Assembly (NCBI GenBank): GCA_016199745.1
Contig: JACQFZ010000035.1
Coordinates: 1 to 64,000 of the forward strand
DNA: 64,000 nt
Direction of reading: 5' to 3'
Origin: Gammaproteobacteria bacterium
GTDB lineage: Bacteria > Pseudomonadota > Gammaproteobacteria > Acidiferrobacterales > Sulfurifustaceae
This document shows positions 37,401 to 46,652 of this stretch, piece after piece; the first letter of the stretch is position 1; the number at the start of each line of letters is the position of its first letter. Both the position numbers and the translations under genes were made by a program. The notes under the pieces are model-generated. The model was not told where the DNA came from, ran no database searches, and saw only the letters and a list, made by a program, of their open reading frames with translations.

Positions 37401-38458
37401 TGCGCGAGCAACGAACAAACCGTGGAGGAACCGATGTTCATGACGAACCTTCCGACATCGGCTTTCACGTCGTCGGCGGTAAAGTGGCTCAAAAAATAAT
37501 TCGCAGCAACAGACGCGAGATCATTTCACTAGTGCGAGACGCGTACATCGCCCACGGCAATGGCGATTCCGTCGATCCACCGAGCAGTTTTCTCCATTTC
37601 CCGGAAAAACCCAATTGCCGGATCATCGCCAAGCCCGCCTACTTAAAGGGCGCCACCAACGTGGCGGGCGTCAAGTGGATATCCAGCTTTCCCGGCAATA
37701 TCGAGCGCGGAATACCGCGCGCCTCCGCCGCGCTGCTGCTGAACGATATCGACACGGGTTATCCATTCGCCTGTCTCGAAGGCTCGATTATCAGCGCGGC
37801 GCGTACCGCGGCATCGGCGGTGCTCGCTGCCCGGCTATTGGGCGGCGGCAAAAAAGTTTCCTGTGCCGGGTTTATCGGTAACGGAATAATCGCTCGTGAA
37901 ATTTTCGATTTTTTTATTGACGATGGCTGGCATTTCGATCGTCTGTGCCTCTATGACTCAGTAGGAAAATATAGCGAGGCGTTCAAGAACTACATCGAGA
38001 AACGCAATGACGGCGTCGTTTCTATTTGCGTCGATCATGACGAACTAATCCAAAACTGCGAATTGATAACGTTTGCCACGACGGCGTTAGAGCCTTATGT
38101 AAAGAATTTGGATTTATTTTCGCATCATCCCCTCGTGCTCAACGTCTCGCTACGCGATTTGAGTCCAGACGTGATCATCGTTTCCAACAATATCCTAGAC
38201 GACGTGGAACATTGTTTAACCGCCAATACGTCTCCTCATCTCGCGGAACAATTGCTGGGTAATCGGTCGTTCGTGACCGGCACCCTCTACGACGTGATGC
38301 GTGACACCTGCAAGTCGGCGAAATCCAAACCGACGATATTTTCGCCGTTTGGGCTCGGCATTCTCGACGTGGCGTTGGGGAAATATGTCTTCGACCGCGC
38401 CGGAAAAAGCGGGTGGATACCGATACCCGATTTCTATCCAGATCTGACACGTTGGTGA
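37400..38458 (+). CDS. sbnB: SbnB-like 2,3-diaminopropionate synthase (ornithine cyclodeaminase family)
   Basis: About 352 residues. Ornithine cyclodeaminase/mu-crystallin family: PAYLKGATNVAGVKWISSFP in the substrate region, then the Rossmann nucleotide loop GFIGNGIIAREIF (about residue 160), and the C-terminal NILDDVEHC and FSPFGLGILDVALGK. SbnB oxidatively splits the SbnA product to L-2,3-diaminopropionate and 2-oxoglutarate using NAD. ATG 37400 is chosen for its TGATG coupling with sbnA; an ATG at 37391 is also in frame. NRPS1 begins 13 bases after its stop, so diaminopropionate is almost certainly a building block of the encoded peptide. Confidence 0.88.
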   Translation: MREQRTNRGGTDVHDEPSDIGFHVVGGKVAQKIIRSNRREIISLVRDAYIAHGNGDSVDPPSSFLHFPEKPNCRIIAKPAYLKGATNVAGVKWISSFPGNIERGIPRASAALLLNDIDTGYPFACLEGSIISAARTAASAVLAARLLGGGKKVSCAGFIGNGIIAREIFDFFIDDGWHFDRLCLYDSVGKYSEAFKNYIEKRNDGVVSICVDHDELIQNCELITFATTALEPYVKNLDLFSHHPLVLNVSLRDLSPDVIIVSNNILDDVEHCLTANTSPHLAEQLLGNRSFVTGTLYDVMRDTCKSAKSKPTIFSPFGLGILDVALGKYVFDRAGKSGWIPIPDFYPDLTRW

Positions 38459-38471
38459 GGGATTAAGAGTC

Positions 38472-41400
38472 ATGCCAACGAACACCATTCCGCCGTCTCT
38501 CGACGCTCTAACCCCTCAGCAACGGCGTGAATTGCTCGCCCGACTTCTGCGCAATAATGCCAATCAGGACCGAGTATGGCCGGTGTCCAGCGCGCAAGAG
38601 GGAATGTGGTTCCAGCGCTATGCCGATCCCGCGAGCTCCGCTTTCCACGTGGCGCTTGCCTTGCATTTGCATTCCGAGTTCGACGTCGCGGCATTGCGCC
38701 GCGCGTGCCAGCAATTCATCGATCGTCATCCGCTGTTGCGCGCCGTTTTCCGGATGGAGGCTGGTCGGTTGGTTCAGAGGATCGCCGCACAGCAGACCAT
38801 CGACTTCACCGTCGTCAACGTTTCAGGCATGGACGACGCGGCACTGCGTCAGCGAGTGGATCATGCCTACCGTCAGCCGTTCGACCTGGAGCGCGGTCCG
38901 CTCGCTCGGATCGCACTATTTCGCCGCGCCGGCGACGATCACGTGCTGCTGTTGACCGTGCATCACATCGTCTACGACGGCTGGTCGATGTGGATCACAT
39001 TGGATGAGCTCGGGCGACTCTATACCGCGGAGGCAACGGCTGTTCCTGCGACGCTGCCATCGTTACCCGGTTCATACGAAGCCTATGTGCAACGCCAGGA
39101 AGCGATGCTTGCGAGCGAGCGTGGCGAGCAGCTGTGGTCGTTCTGGCGCGATGAGTTGACTGACGTGCCAGCGCTGCTGGACTTGCCGCATGATCGGCCG
39201 CCATCCTCGGAAAAATCACGGCGCGGTGCATCGTACAAATTCACGCTGACACCCCAGTTAACGACGCGCATCAAACAACAGGCGCGATCCTGCCAGACGT
39301 CGCTCTTCGTCTGGTTACTCGCGGTTTATCAGATCTTGCTATATCGCTATACCGGGCAAGAGAAATTCTCGGTCAGTTCGGTCACCGCCGGACGAGGCAC
39401 GGCGGAAGATCTCGATATCGTCGGTTACTTCGTCAACCCTATCGTGCTCAAAGCGGATTTGGCCGCCAATCCCCGCTTTGTCGATTTCATCGAGCGCGTA
39501 CGCCAGACCGTGTTGCGCGCCCTCGACCACCCGGATTATCCGTTTGCGTTACTGGTAAACCGTCTACATCCCCGACGAGATCCGAGCTATTTGCCGTTTG
39601 GTCAGGCGTTCTTCCTGCTGCAGCAGGCGCAGCGTACCGGCGCGAGCGCCAGTTTGACGAGCGAGCGCTTTCATTGGGGGAGCCTGGAACTCGAGCACTA
39701 CGATCTGGCACAGCAGGAAAACCAAAGCGAACTGGACTTGGAGATGATCGAGTTTCAGGGCGGACTGCTTGGCACCCTCAAGTACAACGCCGATCGGTTC
39801 GATCGTTCGACCATCACGCGAATGGTGGGGCACTTTGTTAATCTGTGCGAAGCAATCCTACAGAATCCCCAAGCTTGCGTTGCCGATCTACCGTTGCTCA
39901 GCGCGACCGAACGCGCGCAACTTCTGGTTGAATGGAATCGCAGCGATCACGACTTTCCGCTGGATCAGACCTACGCCACTCTGTTTGCCCGCCGAGTCGC
40001 GCAACACCCTGATCGCGCGGCAGCGGTCTGCAATGGGGAATCGTTCACGTACCGCGAGCTCGATCAACGCGCCCATCGAATTGCGCAAGGACTGCGCGAC
40101 GCCGGCGTCGACTCTAATCATTTAGTCGCCCTACTGGGTAAACGCGACTTTGCCTTGATGGGCATGATGATCGGCGTATTCAAAGCCGGTGCGGCGTTTC
40201 TGCCGCTCGACGTCAATCATCCGCCCCAGCGTTTGCGCGAGATACTGCAATCGAGCGGAACCACCACATTGCTGGTATCCGAGTCGGCGAGCGGTTGGCT
40301 TAAGGAAGTCCTGCGCGATCTCAAGACGCCGCCAACCATCCTGATCGCTGAAACATTGTTGATGCAAGCAGCAATCGTCGATTTACCGGTATCAGCAACG
40401 CCGCAGGATCTTGCCTACGTGATCTTCACCTCTGGCTCTACCGGTAAACCCAAGGGGGCCATGATTGAACAGCGCGGCATGGTGAATCACATGCTCGGTA
40501 AAATTCTTACGCTGGAAATTACCGAAGCCGATCGCCTAGCGCAAACGGCCTTTCCCTCGTTCGATATTTTTATCTGGCAGATGCTCACGGCGCCGTTGGC
40601 CGGTGGTGTAACCCATATCCTATCCGATACCGCGGTGCTCGATCCGTTGCGTCTGATCGAAGTGATCGAGCAAGAAAAAATCACGCTACTAGAAACGGTG
40701 CCAAGCCAGCTACGTCACCTCCTCGATCTATGTCCGCAAAATGCATCGCTCTCGTCATTGCGTTGGATGATACCGACCGGTGAGGCATTGCCGCTGACGT
40801 TGACCCAAGACTGGTTCGAGCGCTTCCCCGGTATTCCCCTGATGAATGTCTATGGGCCGGCGGAATGTTCGGACGATGTCGCGTTCCATCCGATAACTAC
40901 TCGACCCGACGATAACAGCACGATTCCCATCGGACGTCCTACGCCGAATAACCAACTTTTTATCCTCGATAAATATCTTCAACCGGTCCCGATCGGCGTA
41001 GCCGGAGAAATTTATGTCGGCGGTGTCGGCGTCGGTTGCGGTTACTTAAATGATCCCGAGAAGACCCGCGAATCATTCGTGCCGAATCCGTTCGCGCCCG
41101 GGAAGCGCTGCTATCGCACCGGCGATCTGGGGCGTTACCGTGCCAATGGCGTGATCGATTTCTTGGGGCGGCGAGATCATCAAGTAAAAATACGCGGCGC
41201 GCGTATCGAGCTCGGCGAAATCGAGGCCGCCCTCGGCGCGCTGCCGGATGTGCACGAGGCTGTTGTCGTTGCGCGGGAAGATCGCCCGGGCGATAAGCAA
41301 TTGGTGGCATACGTGGTAACGAAACTCGATCCTCATGAATTGCGCAATGCCCTCGCCAGTCGGCTGCCTGAGTACATGCTTCCCACCGCTTATGTGGCGC

Positions 41401-44400
41401 TCGACGCGCTACCCGTCACGCCCAACGGTAAGCTGGATCGCCAGGCGTTAGCGGCGCCCGATGCATCGGCACGCGTGACCCGCCCTTACGAATTACCGCA
41501 AGGTCATCTCGAGCGTGCCGTTGCCGCGGTTTGGCAGGAGCTGCTCAATATCGAGACCATCGGCCGCCACGATAACTTCTTCGAACTCGGCGGCCATTCG
41601 TTGTTGGCCGTGCAACTGATTGCACGACTACGTCAATTGCCGGCGTCGGAACAACAAGGGCTGACGATTGACGCGGGCGCCGTGTTTTCTGCGCCCACGG
41701 TGGCTGGGCTGGCGGCGGTCATCGCCGGCGACGCTACCAAGCCGACTTTTCAAGTGCCGCCCAATCGGATTCCCGTCGACTGTACCGCCCTCACTCCCGA
41801 TTTATTACCGCTGGTATCGCTGACACAAGCAGAGATCGACCGGATTGTTTCAGATGTCCCCGAAGGCGTCGCCGACATTCAGGACATCTACCCGCTGTCG
41901 CCGCTGCAGGCAGGATTTCTTTTCCATTACTTGATGGAAACCGAGAGAGACATCTACATGCTGCGCTCGGTGCTGACCTTCGACAACCGGAACCGATTAG
42001 AAAGTTTTCTGGCGGCGTGGCAAACCGTGCTTGATCGTCATGACATCCTGCGCAGCTCGATTCACTGGCGCGGCCTGTCTCGACCGGTGCAAGTGGTGCA
42101 TCGCCAAGCGCAGCTGTCGGTGAAAGAGCTAACGGCAACCGCATCGGACGATGCACTGACGCTGTTACAGCACCACACCGATCACCACAAGCGTCTCGAC
42201 TTACAACGCGCGCCGCTGCTGCAGGCGTATACGGTGACAGATCCGAAGAACGGGCAGTGCTACGTAGCGTTGCTCTATTCGCACTTGGTATGCGACCAAG
42301 TGACGTTGGGCGTCGTTATTGACGAGACGCAGATGCTGCTTGCCGGAAAGTCCGATCGGCTGCCGACACCGCTACCCTATCGAAATTTTGTTGCCCAAAC
42401 TCTCGCGCTTCCGACAACCGAACAGGAAGCGTATTTCCGGCAACAACTCGGTGATATCGATGCACCAACTGCCCCCTTTGGTCTACTCAACGTACCGGGA
42501 GATAGTGCTCATATAAAAGAAACTACGGTTGCGTTGCCGGAAACGCTGTCACAGCGCTTGCGCGATAGCGCCCGACGACACCGTGTCACGCCGGCGGTGT
42601 TATTTCATTTGGCCTGGGCTCAGGTCGTTGCCGCTTGCAGTGGCCAGGATGACGTCGTCTTCGGCACCGTGCTACTAGGACGTTCCCACGGTATGGAAGG
42701 TAACGATCGGATACTCGGCGTAGTGCTTAATACGCTGCCAATTCGATTCTCGCTGGCGGCCAAATACAGCGTCAGTGAAGCGGTTCAGCAAATGCGCCAA
42801 CGTCTAGGCGAGCTACTGGCGCACGAGCATGCGCCGCTAGCGCTTGCGCAACGCTGCAGTCGAGTGGCACCGCCGCTGCCGCTGTTTACCACGCTGTTGA
42901 ACTATCGGCATAGCGACCCTTCCGCGGCCGCTATGTCGGCTTGGGAAGGCGTGCGCTTGCTCGCCAGCGAGGAACGTACGCACTATCCATTTACCATCGC
43001 CGTCGATGATTTCGCCGCCGGATTCTCGTTGACGGTTCAATGCCAAGCGATTGCACCAGCGCGCATCGCCGGTTATTTGCACACCGCTATCGAAGGACTG
43101 GTGGACGCATTGGAGCATGCGCCGCAGCAACTCCTCGATACTCTCAGCATCTTGCCGTTGAGCGAGCGTGAGCAACTGCTGATCCGATTTAACGAGACCG
43201 CGGTAAATTACCCGCAGGGTCAATTGATCCATCAGTTATTCGAGGCCCAAGTCGAGCGGACACCATTAGCCACCGCTGTGGTGTTCGAGGGGGAGCGCCT
43301 TAGTTATGGCGAGCTCAATCGTTGCGCCAATCAAGTGGCGCATGCACTCTTGTCCTTCGGTATTCGTTCTGACGACCGCGTCGCACTCTATGTCGAACGC
43401 GGTTTCGACATGATGATCGGTCTGCTCGGTATCCTCAAAGCCGGCGCCGCCTATGTGCCGCTCGATCCGAGTTACCCCGAGGCGCGATTGGCATTCATGC
43501 TGGCGGATAGCGCACCGACGATAGTGCTGACGCAATCCGCGTTGTGTAACCGCTTGCCGAAAGTCACTGTGCCGGTGGTAGCGTTGGATGCAGCCGATAG
43601 ATTCCTGCAGCAGCCGGACACCAATCCGGATGTGAAGTCCGGTCTTACCGCATCACCTCTCGCCTATGTCATCTACACCTCGGGTTCCACGGGACAACCC
43701 AAGGGAGTGATGGTCGACCACGCATCCGTCGTAAACGTTCTACGTCACTTCTCGGAGACCCTCGATATAACGCAACAGGACGTGTTGTTGGCAGTGACGA
43801 CCTTGTCGTTCGATATCGCCGGTCTCGAGTGGTACCTGCCGCTAATCAATGGCGGGCAAGTCGTCCTTGTTGACCGACGTCATACCGCTGATGCGGAGTT
43901 CTTGATACAGGCGATTGAGCAGTTCGCTATCACCATCATGCAAGCGACCCCGGCGACGTGGCGACTGTTGCTGGCGGAGCGTTCCCCTTTCCTCTCTTCC
44001 TCGCTAAGAAGCCCCCTCTCCCTTGTTTCCTCCCCCGGTTGCTCCAGCGCATCCTGCGCTCGCGACATTCGCGCGTCCATGCGCAGCACAAGGGGGGAGG
44101 GAGACCCTGCGGTTGTTGCTGAGGTGATGACGAATGGTTGGCAAGCGTTACAACTCACGGCGCTTTGTGGCGGAGAAGCGTTACCGACGGAACTAGCCAG
44201 ACGACTGCGCCCACGGGTGAAGGCGCTGTGGAATTTGTATGGGCCGACGGAGACGACGATTTGGTCGACGGGGCTACAGATACTCGCTAGCGGTGTCGCT
44301 ACACCCATCGAGCCGATTGGTCGCCCTATCGCCAACACGCGCATCTATATATTAGATGCACATAAACCGGTGCCGATGGGAGCAACCGGTGAAATCTATA

Positions 44401-46652
44401 TCGGCGGGACCGGTGTTTCGCGCGGTTACCTGAACCGACCCGACCTCACCACTGAACGTTTTCTCCCGGATCCGTTCACCGCCACGCCCGACGCCCGAAT
44501 GTACCGAACCGGCGATCGCGCGCGCTATTTGCCGGACGGCACGATCGAATTCCTCGGCCGCACTGACTCGCTGGTAAAGATCCGCGGATTTCGGATTGAG
44601 CTTGGCGAAATCGAGGCGCAACTGAAGAAATTCCCTGGTGTACGTGAGGCGGTGGTGACGGTACGCAACGACCTCGGTGACTTGCGTCTCGTCGCCTACT
44701 TATTGCGTGCTTATTACCCCTCTCCCTTCGGGAGAGGAGATGGGGTGAGGGAAATGCCGCTATCTTCGACAACAAACTTCCCTCACCCCGACCCTCTCCC
44801 GGAGGGAGAGGGAGAACAGCCGTCGACAGATGATGCGATATCGATCGCCGATCTGCGAACCCATCTTGCAGCGGCATTGCCAGAGTACATGCTGCCGGCG
44901 GCTTATGTGGTGCTCGATGCGCTCCCGCTCACGCCCAACGGTAAGCTCGATCGTACTGCCCTGCCGGCACCGAACGATGCGACTTACCTCCAGCAACGGT
45001 ACGAAGCACCGATCGGCGCTGTCGAGATCGCTATTGCCAACCTTTGGCAGACATTGCTCGGCGTCGATCGCGTCGGTCGTCAGGATCATTTTTTCGAGCT
45101 CGGCGGCCATTCGCTGCTGGCCGTGCAATGCATCAACCGATTGCGCGAGACGTTGGCGGTCGACATTGAGCTGCGCGAGCTCTTCGCCGAACCGAGGCTG
45201 CAAGGTTTCGCGCAACGCGTGGCGGCGGCGACACGGGTTGTACTGCCACCGATTCTGTCGATAGATCGCGCGCAACCGTTGCCGCTCTCGTTCGCGCAAC
45301 AACGCTTGTGGTTCCTCGATCAATTAGATCCAGCCGCAAGCGCCGCGTATCAACAACCGGTGGCACTGCGGCTGCAGGGCAAGCTCAATGTGCCGGCGCT
45401 ACAGGCGGCGTTCAATCGACTCGTCGCACGACACGAAACGTTACGCACAACCTTCATTAAAGCCGGCGGCGAACCGCGGCAAGTGATCGCACCGGCCGAG
45501 TGCGGATTTACCTTGACGCAGCAGGATCTGCGCGATGCGACGCCACAGGAACAGCAAGCCGCGGTAAATCATCTGGTCAGCAACGACCTACGTCAGCCGT
45601 TCGATATCGCCAACGGGCCGCTCATTCATGGATGCCTGCTGGTGCTCGGTGACGACGAACACATTCTCTACCTCAATCACCATCACATCATCTCGGACGG
45701 CTGGTCGATCGGAATTCTGGTTAAGGAGGTGTCCGTGCTCTACGCGGCGTTCGTGCACGGTGAACCGGATCCGTTGCCGTCGCTGCCAATTCAATACGTC
45801 GACTACGCGGTTTGGCAACGGCAAGCGCTCTCGACCGACATCGTCCGCACGCCGCTCGATTTCTGGCGTCGACAATTAGCGGACGCGCCGGCGTTGTTGC
45901 AACTGCCGTTCGATTATCCGCGCCCGGCAAGACAGAGTTATGCCGGCGCTGCCGTCCGCTTCACGCTCTCCGTCGAACTGACCCGCGCGCTCAAGACCCT
46001 GGGCCAGCGCCACGGCACCACGCTGTTCATGACGTTGCTCGCCGGCTGGTCGATTTTACTGGCGCGCCTCAGCGGGCAATCCGATCTCGTCATCGGCACC
46101 GTGGTCGCCAATCGTCAACGGCCCGAAGTGGAATCGCTGATCGGGTTCTTCGTCAACATGCTGGCGTTGCGGATAACGCTCGATGACGAGGCGACGGTTG
46201 CGCAGGTGCTGAGCCAAGCGAAAGCGTTGACGCTGTCGGCGTTTGCCCACCAACACGTTCCGTTTGAGCACGTGGTGGAAACCTTGCAGCCGGAACGCTC
46301 TCTCAGCCACAGCCCACTGTTTCAGGTAGCGCTGGTGTTGAACAACACGCCGATGGACAGGAAAGCGACCTTGCCCGATTTACAACTTGCACCGATGGAA
46401 CTGGCGCGCACTACGACTTCATTCGATTTGCTGTTATCGCTGAACGAGACCGGCGATCACATCGCCGGTGAACTGCAGTACGCGGGCGCACTGTTCGAAC
46501 AAGAGACTATCGAACGCTTCGTGGGGCATTTGCAGACGCTGCTGATGGCAATGATCACCGATGACACACAACCGATATACGAGTTGCCGTTACTTTCCGC
46601 CGTAGAGCGTCAGCAACAGCTGGTGGAGTGGAATGGCCATGAAACGACTTGA
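38472..46652 (+). CDS. Nonribosomal peptide synthetase 1 (C-A-T-C-A-T-C)
   Basis: 2726 residues. C1 has HHIVYDG (about 164). A1 has FTSGSTGKPKG (about 650) and the unusual YGPAECSDD; T1 LGGHSLL (about 1039). C2 is of the dual epimerisation/condensation lineage but with degenerate motifs (HYLMETERD and SHLVCDQ). A2 has YTSGSTGQPKG (about 1734); T2 LGGHSLL (about 2211). C3 is a normal LCL type with HHIISDG (about 2404). Pocket residues read by GrsA alignment: A1 D-I-W-E-I-T-V-D-D-K (acidic, suits a basic residue, probably diaminopropionate); A2 D-I-L-Q-L-G-L-I-W-K, a known glycine code. Two palindrome-derived segments are inserted in frame in A2. The protein stops right after C3, within the C-A linker (VEWNGHETT); its partner A3 is in the next gene in another frame. 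Confidence 0.93.
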   Translation: MPTNTIPPSLDALTPQQRRELLARLLRNNANQDRVWPVSSAQEGMWFQRYADPASSAFHVALALHLHSEFDVAALRRACQQFIDRHPLLRAVFRMEAGRLVQRIAAQQTIDFTVVNVSGMDDAALRQRVDHAYRQPFDLERGPLARIALFRRAGDDHVLLLTVHHIVYDGWSMWITLDELGRLYTAEATAVPATLPSLPGSYEAYVQRQEAMLASERGEQLWSFWRDELTDVPALLDLPHDRPPSSEKSRRGASYKFTLTPQLTTRIKQQARSCQTSLFVWLLAVYQILLYRYTGQEKFSVSSVTAGRGTAEDLDIVGYFVNPIVLKADLAANPRFVDFIERVRQTVLRALDHPDYPFALLVNRLHPRRDPSYLPFGQAFFLLQQAQRTGASASLTSERFHWGSLELEHYDLAQQENQSELDLEMIEFQGGLLGTLKYNADRFDRSTITRMVGHFVNLCEAILQNPQACVADLPLLSATERAQLLVEWNRSDHDFPLDQTYATLFARRVAQHPDRAAAVCNGESFTYRELDQRAHRIAQGLRDAGVDSNHLVALLGKRDFALMGMMIGVFKAGAAFLPLDVNHPPQRLREILQSSGTTTLLVSESASGWLKEVLRDLKTPPTILIAETLLMQAAIVDLPVSATPQDLAYVIFTSGSTGKPKGAMIEQRGMVNHMLGKILTLEITEADRLAQTAFPSFDIFIWQMLTAPLAGGVTHILSDTAVLDPLRLIEVIEQEKITLLETVPSQLRHLLDLCPQNASLSSLRWMIPTGEALPLTLTQDWFERFPGIPLMNVYGPAECSDDVAFHPITTRPDDNSTIPIGRPTPNNQLFILDKYLQPVPIGVAGEIYVGGVGVGCGYLNDPEKTRESFVPNPFAPGKRCYRTGDLGRYRANGVIDFLGRRDHQVKIRGARIELGEIEAALGALPDVHEAVVVAREDRPGDKQLVAYVVTKLDPHELRNALASRLPEYMLPTAYVALDALPVTPNGKLDRQALAAPDASARVTRPYELPQGHLERAVAAVWQELLNIETIGRHDNFFELGGHSLLAVQLIARLRQLPASEQQGLTIDAGAVFSAPTVAGLAAVIAGDATKPTFQVPPNRIPVDCTALTPDLLPLVSLTQAEIDRIVSDVPEGVADIQDIYPLSPLQAGFLFHYLMETERDIYMLRSVLTFDNRNRLESFLAAWQTVLDRHDILRSSIHWRGLSRPVQVVHRQAQLSVKELTATASDDALTLLQHHTDHHKRLDLQRAPLLQAYTVTDPKNGQCYVALLYSHLVCDQVTLGVVIDETQMLLAGKSDRLPTPLPYRNFVAQTLALPTTEQEAYFRQQLGDIDAPTAPFGLLNVPGDSAHIKETTVALPETLSQRLRDSARRHRVTPAVLFHLAWAQVVAACSGQDDVVFGTVLLGRSHGMEGNDRILGVVLNTLPIRFSLAAKYSVSEAVQQMRQRLGELLAHEHAPLALAQRCSRVAPPLPLFTTLLNYRHSDPSAAAMSAWEGVRLLASEERTHYPFTIAVDDFAAGFSLTVQCQAIAPARIAGYLHTAIEGLVDALEHAPQQLLDTLSILPLSEREQLLIRFNETAVNYPQGQLIHQLFEAQVERTPLATAVVFEGERLSYGELNRCANQVAHALLSFGIRSDDRVALYVERGFDMMIGLLGILKAGAAYVPLDPSYPEARLAFMLADSAPTIVLTQSALCNRLPKVTVPVVALDAADRFLQQPDTNPDVKSGLTASPLAYVIYTSGSTGQPKGVMVDHASVVNVLRHFSETLDITQQDVLLAVTTLSFDIAGLEWYLPLINGGQVVLVDRRHTADAEFLIQAIEQFAITIMQATPATWRLLLAERSPFLSSSLRSPLSLVSSPGCSSASCARDIRASMRSTRGEGDPAVVAEVMTNGWQALQLTALCGGEALPTELARRLRPRVKALWNLYGPTETTIWSTGLQILASGVATPIEPIGRPIANTRIYILDAHKPVPMGATGEIYIGGTGVSRGYLNRPDLTTERFLPDPFTATPDARMYRTGDRARYLPDGTIEFLGRTDSLVKIRGFRIELGEIEAQLKKFPGVREAVVTVRNDLGDLRLVAYLLRAYYPSPFGRGDGVREMPLSSTTNFPHPDPLPEGEGEQPSTDDAISIADLRTHLAAALPEYMLPAAYVVLDALPLTPNGKLDRTALPAPNDATYLQQRYEAPIGAVEIAIANLWQTLLGVDRVGRQDHFFELGGHSLLAVQCINRLRETLAVDIELRELFAEPRLQGFAQRVAAATRVVLPPILSIDRAQPLPLSFAQQRLWFLDQLDPAASAAYQQPVALRLQGKLNVPALQAAFNRLVARHETLRTTFIKAGGEPRQVIAPAECGFTLTQQDLRDATPQEQQAAVNHLVSNDLRQPFDIANGPLIHGCLLVLGDDEHILYLNHHHIISDGWSIGILVKEVSVLYAAFVHGEPDPLPSLPIQYVDYAVWQRQALSTDIVRTPLDFWRRQLADAPALLQLPFDYPRPARQSYAGAAVRFTLSVELTRALKTLGQRHGTTLFMTLLAGWSILLARLSGQSDLVIGTVVANRQRPEVESLIGFFVNMLALRITLDDEATVAQVLSQAKALTLSAFAHQHVPFEHVVETLQPERSLSHSPLFQVALVLNNTPMDRKATLPDLQLAPMELARTTTSFDLLLSLNETGDHIAGELQYAGALFEQETIERFVGHLQTLLMAMITDDTQPIYELPLLSAVERQQQLVEWNGHETT
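43985..44105. repeat. In-frame repeat-like insertion in NRPS1 A2 (about 40 codons)
   Basis: Between LLLAE and NGWQALQLTALCGGE the A2 domain has about 40 extra residues (Ser/Arg-rich, SLVSSPGCSSASCARD) not found in the other four A domains of the cluster. The DNA holds inverted arms, CCCTCTCCCTTGT on the left and ACAAGGGGGGAGGG on the right, suggesting a palindromic mobile sequence. The reading frame is kept. Confidence 0.6.
44716..44815. repeat. In-frame REP/BIME insertion in NRPS1 A2 C-terminal subdomain
   Basis: Two hairpins, CCTCTCCC/GGGAGAGG (44719-44737) and CCCTCTCCC/GGGAGAGGG (44792-44812), are in inverted orientation with arms GGGGTGAGGG (44742-44751) and CCCTCACCCC (44780-44789), making an inverted repeat of about 100 bp. 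Translated it gives PSPFGRGDGVRE and FPHPDPLPEGEGE, about 35 residues absent from the other A domains. It sits between LVAYLL and the SIADLRTHLAAALPEYM segment and keeps the frame. Confidence 0.8.
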
